From Eumeta japonica (taxonomy: Eukaryota > Arthropoda > Insecta > Lepidoptera > Psychidae), in assembly GCA_005406025.1 (NCBI GenBank), contig BGZK01000888.1:124001-188000 (forward strand): DNA of 64,000 nucleotides, written 5' to 3'. Each line of letters starts with the position of its first letter. Positions within the stretch are counted from its first letter, which is position 1. This document shows, one piece after another, positions 24,301-37,800 of this stretch. Position numbers and translations under genes: made by a program. The notes under the pieces are model-generated. The model had not been told where the DNA came from, made no database searches, and worked only from the letters and a program-made list of their open reading frames with translations.

Positions 24301-25632
24301 TATAATTATTACATTAATGCAGAAAAAAGAGAGACAATTTATATATGGCTTTATATGCTGAAGAACTTATGAAAAATATTGTTAAATATTAGTACTTTAA
24401 ACCATTAAGAGCTATGTAGAAATGGTGATAAGCAGCAAGTTTTTTACACCAAAATTTATGTCATAATTGCTTTATTCAATTTTATTTCCGGTAATAATTA
24501 TTATTTACGAATTAAATCAATTTGTTACTTGCTTATTAACAAGCAAACTATGGAATATAATAACATAATGATTGACAATATCAAATTTTTTGTTCATGTT
24601 TCCTGACCAAATTTTTGTTCTAAGCATTGTACATTGACAATAAATTGCTTTTTATTGATTTTGTTTATTGATATTGCAAACACCTTTAGAGTGGTGGTGG
24701 CGAGTGGTAAGACTGTTGCCTTTAAAACAGCCACCGCGTTCTCCTGATGACCTCTGGAGGATTAACCAATTATTTTTAAGTAAGTCTCTTCAAATCTCTC
24801 GCTCCGTGCCTTACGAGAACACCTCAAGTCGGTGCCGGACGTCGTCGCCGCGTCGGAGACCAAGAACGTCAGCAGTCCCCGTCAGGCACCGGATCAGTGG
24901 CTTAAGGCAACACAGTATTTGCAAAATATCGCCGGTATTAATTAATTAACGTCATTAGAAACGATGCGCCATCTCAAGAGACGGGGGAGCGGGACATACA
25001 TTATTTTCTATAGCGAAACATTATAACTGTCTTGCTATTTTTAATCTCAAGATAGAACGCCGCAGTTAAATGTGCTTTAATTAATACATGCCTATATACT
25101 GCAAGTGGGAGTTTACATAGAAAATAGGAGTGCGGTCTTAAAGTGCTTCAATTCATTCATAAAAAATAAATAAATGATCATATAATTGATCATGCTGAAA
25201 TATGTTACATGTTTCTTTTTTTGATAATGTTTAGTAGCATTTAGTGGACAAAATAGTCCTATTGTTGTTATTATATGATTTTGAAGCATTTCCAAATTGA
25301 TCACTAACTTTATAATTCCAAGTAAAGCTTATTTATTAAATAGTCTAAGAAGCTATATAAAGTAAAGATTATTAATTACTTAATATAGATTATACACTAC
25401 AATTGAACAAAAGAACATAAAATAATAAACCTGAATAGACATAATTTCTTTAATTGAAATCAAGAATATTTTTGGTCACCATAAAGACCCAAAATTAATT
25501 AATGACAATATAACAATCACACATGCAATACTTACTGATAGCGAAAACACGAGAATTTATTTTTACTGAATCTTACAAATAAAAAATTATCTTAATTAAG
25601 ATGTATATTTAATTATATTTATAAAACTTTAG
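21346..25632. other. 3' flank of PEDS1 and convergent intergenic region
   Basis: Very AT-rich sequence between two converging genes. It should hold the 3' UTR of PEDS1; AATAAA motifs in + orientation occur at 22491-22496, 22502-22507 and 23011-23016, but none can be chosen. A GC-rich, repeat-like insert lies at about 24690-24930 and I cannot assign it. No additional gene was found. Confidence 0.5.
25556..25561 (-). terminator. candidate poly(A) signal of the DARS2-like gene
   Basis: AATAAA on the minus strand about 72 bases past the stop codon. Another AATAAA overlaps the last codons (25641-25636). Either could serve; cDNA ends would decide. Confidence 0.35.
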
Positions 25633-25823
25633 TTATTTATTGCTTTGACTAATTTTCATGACCTTTGCGATGGGTTCAGAAATGTCGTCGTCCGATCGTT
25701 GCCGGCGCCGCAAATGGAAGGGCGCGCCCGTTACCAGATCTTTGCCGCCCTTGATTTTTGGGAACGCGATGACATCCCTTATGGAGCCCGCTTGGCACGA
25801 AAACGCAACCAAGCGATCGACAC
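25633..25823 (-). CDS. DARS2: DARS2-like exon 17 (motif 3, C terminus)
   Basis: Acceptor ...TATGTTTAAG. Two bases complete the split glycine, giving [20 protein letters not shown] followed by [16 protein letters not shown]. The motif 3 arginine and the IRDVIAFPK signature are intact. The tail is basic and acidic and ends in SQSNK, with stop TAA at 25635-25633. The exon is GC-richer than most others of the gene. Confidence 0.93.
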
Positions 25824-28800
25824 CTTAAACATAATATATATATATATACTGTTAAGATATGCAGCTTAAATCACATGCATCTTCTGATAAATTTGTGTTC
25901 AATTTCTAATACTTTCACAAACTATTTCAAAACTAGAACTAGTTGATAATAATGTATTCATACAACAGTTAATATGACCCACAATAACTTAGAAGACAGT
26001 GACTTCCATTAGAGTAGTTTTGTAAGCGAGTATCATTTGTAAGGTTAGCGAAACTGAATGCGTAGTTTCATACCTATACTGATGCCGGCGTGAGGGGGAC
26101 AGCCACTGTTGAGTGTCTTGATGAAGTGCGGCGCGACCGTCTCTGTCGCTCGGAGCACGCGCAGCTGGCGCGTCACGAGCTGGGATTCATTCGCGCGCAC
26201 TGCGCCCGACCCGAACTTTTTGCCTTTTATCACTAGGTCGAAAGACATCGCTCTGACCTGCCCACGGGAAGTGCTCCAATATAAAATATTCTTGTATACT
26301 AAAACTCCACTTCATAAATGTTAAATATGCGACTGTATAAAACTTGGTAGAGAATTTTCTAATATTATCAAAATTTTTATTTTATAAAAAAATATACCAA
26401 TAAATAAAGAAGGAAATATAAACAAAAACACTTGCCTTCAATGGGTCGTTTACATTTAATGTGTCATCAGCATGTGGTTTCGGAAAGGGTTGACCATAGA
26501 ATTTAATAATGTCATCTTTCTCTTTTACGAACATCGGGAGATCGACTACCCATAACGGGCTTAATACATTTTCTTTGAGAACCTTTTTCTCCTTTAATTC
26601 GTCGCGCAAAACCATTCTGACTTCACCGAGAGCTAAACACTGTAATTGCACATGTCATATTTTAAAAAACATTGGAAAAAAAACTGTGTGGGAAGAGGTC
26701 ACTTTCCAGTCGCTATTCTTTTAGTGTGGAAGCACGTATCGGTCAAGTAGTAATAGGGCGAAGAATCTTAAATGTTGAAATGGTGCTGAGAAATGTTAGT
26801 ATAATCGAAATATCGTGCATAGACAGTACTGTCATCCACATACCAATGAATATTACAGACTTTCAGTAAATAATTTAAATGCAGAATGAACAGAGTAGGA
26901 GATAGACTACAGCCTTGAGGGACACCGGTATTCACAGCATTGTGATCTCAGCATATGCCGTCGATTGCGATCTTAATGCTTCGGTCCGCGAGAAAGAAAG
27001 CCTATTCACTTATGTAATTTCTCGGAAAGACCATAAAGAGGAAGCTTCAAGGGAAGCGTTTTGTGCCAGACCCTTCATTATCCAGAGTTAAGTTTGACAT
27101 AAAAAGAGTGCCTAAGAGATTAGCTTGCATTTTTGAATGTGGGCCAATGATTCATCCTTGTTACACACAGACGGGGAAATGTACGTCGACAAAAATTATC
27201 TTGGACAGCTTTGGCAAGAGACCAAAATGTATGACATTCTGAAGGATAACATGTCAGCCTTTCGTCAATTTTGCCAATGTTTTCGGACTTAGACAAGTTA
27301 AGTGTCCTTTTGTAGATTCTGGAGGCAGAGTTATACCTCTTTTAGAGAGGAGATCGGTATGTGATAGAGATGCCGTTTTGTAAGGTTTACCAAACCAGAG
27401 TGGGCTTTGTCCACTTATCGGCTAGACTTTGGAATATATAGATCCACAGCCTGTAGCACCATTGCGACAATGGAGTCAACATAGGCATTAGGATCACTTG
27501 ACTTGAAGCAAACTCGCCTCCTTGGATAGGACGCAAAGAAGGTACGCATTTCATTCCAATCTGCTTACCCACATAATTGCCAAATACGGCGTTTGTCTGT
27601 TGGAATTAACGGCAGTGGCCGTATGAGAGGCATCTTACTCCGAACCAGACAGTAGTCTGATGATCCAAGTGGAGCATTAACGGAAACCTTATAACTGTCG
27701 GGGTACGAGGTCAGCAGAAGATCCAGTAAGGATGGGGTATGATCGGCATCGGTGTGGGTGACGACACCAATTTGCCTTAGCCTATGGTCTGACCATAGGC
27801 TAAGGCAACCTAGCCCTAGCGAATAACTTGAGCGTCTTTGTGGCCTGCCTTGAATAAGACGGGCGGTCTGAGTAGATATGCTCAGGGAGGGATTCTACGG
27901 AATTACAAGTACCCACCTGGAATAAATCTTGTAGCAAAGCCTCTGCCTTATTTAATGGATGGGGAGTGGGCCATTTGGTACACATGTCGACTGACTATTG
28001 CTTTGAACTAGTTACGTGAAATAGATGACAAAATAACAAAAGATAAATGACAAAATTATTTTTTAGGATATTTACATTTCAAAATATAGATACCGATATT
28101 AAAAAAAAATATTTATAATTCCTCTCAGAGAATAACACGCCATTATGCATCGATTTACAATATGCGATTCTATTTTCAAACTCTTTCGTCATAAAATTAT
28201 ATGCATGTAAAAGAATAGCATGAGTAGTTTAGTAGTAGAGACATTTGTGAATATGGCTGTCTACAAAACATTTAAAAACAAATTAATAAACCTTACCGTT
28301 TTTTCCGAGTCTCCATAAGCCAAAAAGAATGAATAGTCATTAATAATTTGTTTGATTTCTTCAAGATTTCCATGATTCAGTTTAGTCAAATTTCGTGATA
28401 TGGTGACATCCTGATATTGCTTTGTAATCTTTGTAATCGAATCCTTGGTTGAAACAGTTAATTCTCCCACATTTTTAGGATAGAGTAACATAAATGCTCC
28501 AAATGAAGAATCAGTTAAGCGTTCCTTGAAGTAGTTAGATATTTCTGTCAACTGTAAGTGTAAATAATGTCAATTTAGAAAATATGTTATTAACTGTTAA
28601 TTTAAAAACCATAATTTAATAAATATATCATCACCAACATTAACCGTAATATGAAAATATCATAAATTTTCACTTATGGATAATGAATATTATGCATGAT
28701 CTGTTTATTTTTACATTGGCTTTATTCGCTGCTCAGCGTGAAAGACTACCGAATCAGGGTTTCATTTTTAGGTTAATTTGGCTAAATAAGAATAAAATAA

Positions 28801-31800
28801 ACATATTTAATTTAAACATAGTTTTAGATATTTCAGTTGTTCAGTGGATTTTTGTCTCCTAATTTGAAAACATATATTTTATTTATAGTAAGGCCTCTCT
28901 CTTATTTATACTAAGGCCTCTTTCTATATAACATTCCTCGTTTATATTTTAATGGGCGCAAGTCGGTCGCCCGTCGTCGACTGCTGGTTGTTATTTAAAA
29001 CACAAAAATGATTAGTGTGGGCCATCCTTAAAAGATGGACATGTGCCATTACAGATTTCTTTGCAGTTCTTTTTAAGATCTACAATTATGTAGTATATTA
29101 ATTGGGTATATCTTATGATTTACTCGTCGTAAGCCATTTAAGCGCCCTCAAGAGTCTTTTGTTCAACTCAATTCACCATTATTGTCAATGTTTATTTCAT
29201 AGTTTATGTAATTAAATATATCATATAACGTGGCTAGATAATATAGCTATGAATTAAAAAAAAAAACATATAAATCAGATAAATGGTTCTCAAGTGAAAA
29301 GAACGTAAGTACCCATAGAAAAAGAATACTCTAGAAACAGATGTCGATGAAGAAATGCTGCAATGAAAAGGTGTGTGTTGTTGTTATATGGATATTGTAA
29401 TATTAATAATACCTAGACAGTTCACAACGTTAAGCTTTAAAAAGATAAAACTTCTTTTTAATGAAATATTTATATTGCGTTTTAATGATGAACAACTATT
29501 TTTACCAAAATGGTAATTAAAAAAATAGTAAACACTGATAGGCGCAAAAAACAAGTCAAATAGACAAGTGGCAGTTCATTGTATTTAAACTACTCTAAAC
29601 AAGGCATTCAAAAAGTCAACAAAAAAACTAAATATGCACTAAGATGTGATGTGATAATTTAATAATATAATCCTTAAATTATCACAAACATTACATATTA
29701 TTTTTTCTTATTTTGTACATTAAGAAATATATTTTCTTTTATATTTTATGCAAAACCTTAAGATCAAAGGAGCAATCAGGAGTGGGCGAGCCGTATGTAT
29801 GCAGCGCGTCCTTGTAGGATATCCTCGGGAAAGCACCATCCGGCATCGACATTGGATACACACTACGCAGCATGTCCTCTACGAGTCCTATTACAGCATC
29901 CTGGTCAGCAAATGACATCTCTATACTCAGCGTCGTGAATTCAGGCTGGCTATCAGCTGTCACCATTTCATTCTTAAAATTAAAACAAACAAAAACACCA
30001 TTAATTTATCATGTAAGTGAAACCTATGCTATAAGATCAGAAGACTGTTTTTCCAAACTAAATTTAATTTGGAATATTAATTATGTTAACTATGTAAAAT
30101 ATATCTACTATGTAATAAACTATTTCTGGAATAGTATGTGTCTCTGGCAAAAAGGAATTATTTTATATATTTATAAAATGACTTACAATATATATATTAG
30201 ATAATGTTATAAGAATAATCAATAAATAGGTAGGTAGCCACAGCTAAAACTATACATTAACTAACTTTTGCCCATGTCTCCGCTCGCGTGGACATCAAGT
30301 CTTTCATTATTTATACTGACTGGTTACATTGCCAATCGTGATCCCGATATTATTCTTGCTTTCGATTTTAGTTCTGGCTTAGCTTTTGATTCTAATTCTG
30401 GTCCCAATCCAGATTCCGTTTCTTTTCCAAATATACATAATTTCCCCATAATCGCGGCCGCGAAGAAACACAACGAATTCTTTCATCTTTAATACCGATT
30501 GACAACATTATCAACCATGATCCTGATCTTTGTTCTTGATTTCATACCTAACAAACCCATATTCTCACACAGAAACCATACGTAATGCTGCAAATATTTT
30601 TGTTATGAAATGGTCTCACTTAAGCTCTTGATTATGATCCCAGTCCTGCTCGCCATTCTAATACCAAACTGGCATTAAACTTGAATCTCTCTTGAACATT
30701 GTTGTCACCAATAACTAATCAGCATAAGTAAAGAATTCATTTTACAATCATGCAAGCAAAGTGGCGAGCAAAATTTAGTATCTTTATAAACAATACCCTA
30801 TATGTTACTCTGAAGGATAAATTATATTAGTTTACAATTTCAGATAATTCAGTTCAGCCATTAAAGCATGATCGAGTAACAAACATCCAACAAACAAACT
30901 TTCACATTTATAATATTAACAGACTTATCATTCAATTGCTCCTTTGACCTCAAGATTTCTCATAAAATTTTAGAGATTAACTTGTTTATCAATGTGCAAA
31001 ATGAAAATTACGTTCATATTAAAATATAATATGGTGTTTCTAAGAAAGATGAAAAAATTGATCATGTCAATAAGTAGGACAAATAAAGATCCCTTTTCTC
31101 TGTAGTTGTACTTTATCCAAGCACTTTTTATTATAATACATTGCATTGATTCTGATATATGTACAAAAGCCTTCTAAAATTATGTATATATGCATTCACA
31201 TAAAAATAAACAATAGGATAATGATAATGAACAATAGTAAATGTACTTCCATAGTAACTTTTCTCGAGCATTTTTGATAAAAAAATATAGTCTGCTTAAT
31301 AATAATAAAAATGATAATTTCCAAAATTTTTGTTACTGGTAATAGTACTTTCACATTTTATTATTCAGTAATGCTGTGCAATAGGTTTTTTTTTTAATAC
31401 TTAAAAAGAAAGTACCTTTTTTGAAGTAAGCAAATACTTACTTAAAACATTTTGATATTTGGAAACACCGATCTAGTGCACCAGCCATCAACATTTGGTT
31501 CCATAATTGAGGGTTTTGTGGCAGAGTAAAAAACAGTTCTGGTTCTTCTGTTTCAACGAGAAAATTTTTTGGATCCTGTAAAAGAAATTTGTATTTATTT
31601 ATGCATATTACAGTAGTCAAGCTTAGCATTTTGTAAATTTTACATGAATCTTGATGTGGTCATAAACCTATTCTAAAATGAAATATTTTTTGTATATTTT
31701 AGACAAGCTTAGATAAAGTATGAAGCACTTAGAGAAAAAATATGGTAATGCCTCCCTCAGAGGCTCGAGTTTGAGTGGGCACTTCCATATCCCTCAAAAT

Positions 31801-34800
31801 ATTTTTGGAATAGAGTTCCTTATCGCACGTTATACTCAGGCGCTCGGCGGATGGGAGCTACACAAAAAAAGTGTAACCGCAACGAAAAATGCTGACCAAT
31901 ATTGGTTTAGTTAACAATTTTTATAAATTTGTTTGCCAACGTCCATACCATGTTGAATACACCGGTTCTCGTCCAATCACCGAAGTTAAGGAGCGTCGGG
32001 CGAGGTTAGCACTTCGATGTGACCACCTGGAAGCACTGCGTGATGTTGGCTTTTCTTGGTGTTGCATTTTTTTTATGGTAATTTTTATAAAATATTAATT
32101 ATAATTTTTATTATAATATTTTATTACCATTTCTTCATTTTTTTAATCATACTTTTTGTTTTATTATTTTCAAAGGTTGTTAATTTATTTAATTGTGCTT
32201 GTATATAATTCATAATTTCCTTTATTTTATCCTAAAATATTAAATAAAACTCTTGCATTGTTTGTTCGGGAGAGTATTCAATTTTAAACTTTCAATAAAA
32301 AAATATTTATACAAATTTGTGAAAGTGATAGCTATTATTATCTTCATAATAATTACCCAATTGTACAAATTAATGAACTTAATAAAATCTTTAATAAACA
32401 AAACACATGGGACTGTTCAATGCCCTTTTTTGAATTTTAAGCATTGATAAAAAATATATATTTACAACCTACAATGTTTCTTACAATTAATTCACTTATA
32501 TGATTTATTAATTCTTTCCAAATATTTTAATTAATACCATTGTTATTATCCAATTCATAAAATATATTTACATCTAAAGAAAGGAACTTTGTTCTAACTG
32601 GGTGCCCCAAAGACATCTCATGTTTCCTTTCTTTGCCACAATTGAATTTTTTGTATACATACAAAGCAATTATATATTTTCCTCAGGGGCTTAACCTCGG
32701 AAATACTTACAATCATCATAGATAAATTACAAATATGTTTACAAAGAAGCTATAGTTTTATTGTTTAATGTGTTTAAATATTTATCAGTGAGTAGAATAT
32801 TAGGATACGCTTCACCACATTTAGTAAAAGATAGTCATACAGCAGATTGTACCAAAACATTTTAAATTTTACTGATTCCGCTAGTTTTCTTTATATTATT
32901 GTCACGTTTTATGTATACTTTTAGTGAAACAATATATCAGGTTGCACCAACTTAAAAAATGTCAGTGTAACAGTGTAGCAGGTGACTCTTACAATAACAT
33001 AAAACGGTACCATAAATTTAGGAGGGAAAACAAAATTTTTGATTTCTCTCCTAAATTTATTATATTAAAATATACGGCAATATTCTAATATTTATTACTA
33101 GAGTACGTATTTAAGACCTTGAACTGTCGCTTACACAGAATAAAACACGTTTATTACTTACATTTTTATTTGTATTGCACTTAATTATTTCAATTATATC
33201 TATATTGTCAAAATCAGAAAAACTGATCAAATACATATTAAAACTATTTCAGAGAGAAATGTCACAAACGTCAAAATTTACATTACACTTTTAAATTATG
33301 AAGAGTTTTCGGCCAGCTTATAAGCATAGTGTAAAATTAATTGTAAGTATTAAAAAAAATTGTTCAATGTAATTTTTGTTCATTTTATGTTTTACTTCAC
33401 ATTTTTGAAGAATCATATTGATGCAATCTACTGTTGAAATTTAGAAACACAAGTCGTTAAATTTTTTCGAATTAACACAATAAATAAAAATAATAACTTA
33501 ATTGAAATATTATTTTTCACGTCACTACTGAGTTTCAGAAATAGAAGTGTTCAGAGTTTCATGTAGGAGACTTGGTAATGGTATTTGTACCTAGAAGGGT
33601 GATAGGTAAAACTTTTCAATTAATGCGATGTTATAAAGGGCCATATAGAATTGTAGGAAAATTATCGAACGCTACATATAAAATCGAGTCACTCAATGAA
33701 AGAATGTGAGATATAGTTCATGTATGTCGGTTGAAAAGGTTTCAACTTAGATAAAAGGAAAATGTAATATATACAAACTGTAAATAGATCTAGGGTGTTG
33801 ACAGAAAGTATATGTGACAGGTGGCTTTAGCAACAATTATGTTTATGCCACGATGACATTAATAACATTGAATAAATATGGCGCGTAACGGAAAAATGTT
33901 ACCCAGAAAAAAGATGGCGCGTAACAGAAAAACGTTACATTGCTATAAAATTTCTCCCATACGCCGATAAAGAAGTTTCACTTCAAAAAAATGAGAAATT
34001 TCAAATGCATTCTCTATGTATAAAATGCAGATAATTATATATTATCAAAGTTGTTTTCAATTTTAGAATTGCTTTTAACATCAAAACTACTGATCAATTT
34101 TTTTATCATCATTTTCATCTTGGTTGCATTTTTATTTAAATTGTTATAAAATATATTGAACTATATGTGAGCAGAACACAATTTTTATCTTTCTCTAGAT
34201 ATTTCAGCATATTTTTTAATTTATGTATAGAATTTTTCTTATTAGATGGAATATTTTGTATGTGTGTGTGTGTGTTGTATATGTGTTTGTGTAACATGCC
34301 TGCATGCGTGCGTTTGCGTGTGCGTGCGAGCGTGTGCGCGCGCGCGCGTTCGTGCATGCGTACGCACGTACGTGTGCTTCTATTGTGTATGAATAGTATT
34401 ACTAGATACAAGACAAGTTTATAATAAATGAACCAAACTAATTTATTATATCAAATAATCTTAGTGCTTCTGTGACTAATGTAGGCATAGGTATTTTACA
34501 TATAATTTGTAGTTTACACTGATTGATTTTTATATTTTTTTATTAAAAATAGGTCCTACATATTTTTTGTTAACCTTTCTTTTAATTTTTACATTAACTT
34601 CCTTTACTTATAACCTTTTGCTAACTTCATATTGTTTTTTTCTTAGATGATCTATATACAATGGAATCTCAATAACTCGAATGTCAAGGGAAATGCAAAA
34701 AAATTTGAGTTAACGAGGTTTTGACTTAACAAGAACTTCGAGATACAATATGACTTAACTGCTGAAATTTCGACTCACAAAGTAAACTGTACACTAAAAA

Positions 34801-37800
34801 AAAATCAAACATAACGGAACAAACATAAAGACAAAAACAATAGATTAGAAGCCCTGAACCCGAGCATTCATTTTGTAATTTATTGCTATTATTTCAGGGA
34901 ATTCCAAGTAAGACGTTATTATATTTTACCAACTACGGCATACAGAGTCTCCTTTTTGAAACTCGAGTTATGAGTATAAATATGTATTATCAATACTTCG
35001 TAGGGAAATAACATTTTGTTCGAGTTACAAAGTCTAAATAATTCGAGATACCGCGTATTTAGGGGTTCATCGGAAGGGAATGGCAATTTTTTGCGACTTA
35101 CTGAGGATTTCGACTTAACGAGGTTCGAGTTATTGAGATTCCACTGTATTAAACTTTTTGACGACCATAGTTTGATATATCCAATAAACAAGATTGTCAG
35201 AAAGAAATCATTGCCAAATATATTAGACAAATTATCCTTTATAGTTTTTTTTTGTTTATACTTTATTTTCATGCAAGAAAAGAACGAAAATAAAAACGTA
35301 TACATATGTTTGTAATGAATCAAATGGTTTTACTAATACACAAACTAATCTTAAATTGAATTCTAGATATATTATAATATTGAAACGAAAACACCAATTT
35401 TATTCAATGCAAATTATTGATTTTCTTATAAACTCATAAAGCCAAAGTCGGATATATCAGACAGTGATGCGACAGTGGCTCCATTTTATTTTTGGTTATA
35501 ATTTCATTACTCCAATTGCTTAGTTAGACGTTACTGAATTGATTTAGAAATTTTCAATTTAAAACTAAATTAAGTGAATTTTATAATTTAATTCTACATG
35601 AAAATTGATTTTTTTTTTATAGTATAGTGGAGGGATAAATGAGCAGGAGAGCCATCAGAGAGTAGATTGTCACCGCCGCCCATGTATACACGCCAGTGCC
35701 TTGCCAGCCTTTGGGGTAGGAACTGGATATCTGATGCAGGGAAGAATAAACTACCAGAACTTTCACTCATTGGATAAAAAGCACAGCGGAAGCTGTTACT
35801 TCATATCTGTATTCCACGAGACTTGTATTTTATTGGTAGAGCCCCCCCCCCATTTTCCTATGGTTGCAAAGTTGACTACAGCATGGCTCTACCACACATT
35901 ATTTTTTTATAAATGACTATTATTGATTTCTAAGAAATACCAATATAGTAAAAGAGATTTGTAATTAATTCTTTACATAGTATGAAAATGTATAAAATTC
36001 GTAAGTTACAATTAAATTGCAACATATTTGATCCAGTCACTAGATAGGTACAATTCATATTTACTTTGAAAGTCAAAGTCGGAGAAATCTGACCGCTTAT
36101 GAAGTTATATTTTTATTAGTATTATAGACACAATTCTATCAAACTTTATTAGTACTTTTAGAGCCCTTGTTGGAAACATTCAACCGCTTCATGTCACAGA
36201 CGATTTTATTATTCAACAAATGTTGTGCTCTTAATATTTCTTATAGAGAAAATTTTTAAAAAAAAGCATATATATATATATATGCTTTTTATATATATAT
36301 ATAAAGTTTATACAAGAATTAGGAGTCTTTTAAATGTACCAATATATTTTTTTCTCTGAAATGTTTAATTTTAATATATTTTTTGTGTATTCATCATTGA
36401 ATGCTTATTTCTTTTTTGTACTTTCAAATTTTATTAAATTGTTTGTAGTTCTGTAAAAGTTCGGTGTTCTATGTGTTCACATTTTGTTATTCGTATTTAT
36501 ACTAAGTGCTGATATTATTAGAAAACCTTAGGAGGACGTCACGGTACGCACGGCGGATGAGAAACATCGAAATAGAAGGTTATTGAAATAATTTATAATT
36601 AATAAATAAAAAATTCGTAAATTAATATTGAGGAAAATATATAAAAAAAATGGAGTTCCGTTACTACATACATTTTTTATTATTCTATTTATATATTATT
36701 ATTATTCTCATCAGAATAATATAATCTACAGAATATAATACAAGACACACGGAGAACACGAAGTATATGGTACACGTCCCTCGCGCCGTAAGGTCGTAGA
36801 GAGCGGCGGCGGAGAGGACACAGGCGATCCGAAAAAAGTTATCGGTGCCAAACGTCGAATAAAATAATTTTTGTGAACCATATACTACTTATTGTTATGC
36901 CGAAAATTCCTAATTTTTAATTTCCCTATACTAGAAAAGTTTTGCATAAAGCATATGCCTTATGCGAATTTATAGGTTAAGCCTATGTTTTCAGCTTTAC
37001 AAGAGAACATCGGGTCGGTGTATGAAATACACCAGGATGAAGGAGAGCCATTTATTTTACATAGTGATAATGATAGAAAATATCATTAAAAAGTACCGGA
37101 TAAAATAATCGCGGCATAAGTGTCGCCTGCGTTATGGTTCTTAAACTAGTAAGAACTGTTTCGATAATAAAATAAAAATCGATAATATTTATTTTATTAT
37201 TTCATATCAATAATTTATTTATATAAACACGATGATGGCTTTAAGAGCATACATTCTGAATGCAGACTTGACTGTCAAAAAGTTAAAAAATTTCACATAT
37301 TTAGACTAATCATCAATCACACTTCGTGAATGTAAATGTGGAATGGTGTGTGTCATGAATAAAAACGTACAAGTTTTATCCTATTTCCCCTAAAATGACA
37401 CCTTATTTTCAGTTTACTCCAATATTTTTTGGCTGATATCTGGGATGGCATAGTAGGTTTAAAATTTTTTTTAAAAAATATAATTAAATAAGTTAACTCA
37501 CATCAAACATTTTCTTGGTTAATAGCGGTGTTTCCACTTCAATAAATCCATTTCTATCGATCAAGAAATTCCTGACATTTTGTAAAATTTGTGACCTTAA
37601 GCGTAAATTACTCTGCATTTTCTGAGATCTTAAATCAACGTATCTGTAAAAAAAAAAAAGGACAATATTTACAACCATTGGAAAGAAATTAATTATCATT
37701 AAGATGAATATTGATTTTAAATATTATGGTAAATTTTAATTTACATCAAGTGCTTTCATTTAAATAAATTTATTTATGAATAGGTATTTCAATGACATCT

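Noticed and set aside
34136..34424. Cys/Arg/Thr-rich frames on both strands.
   Set aside because: They are translations of the GT/GC microsatellite.
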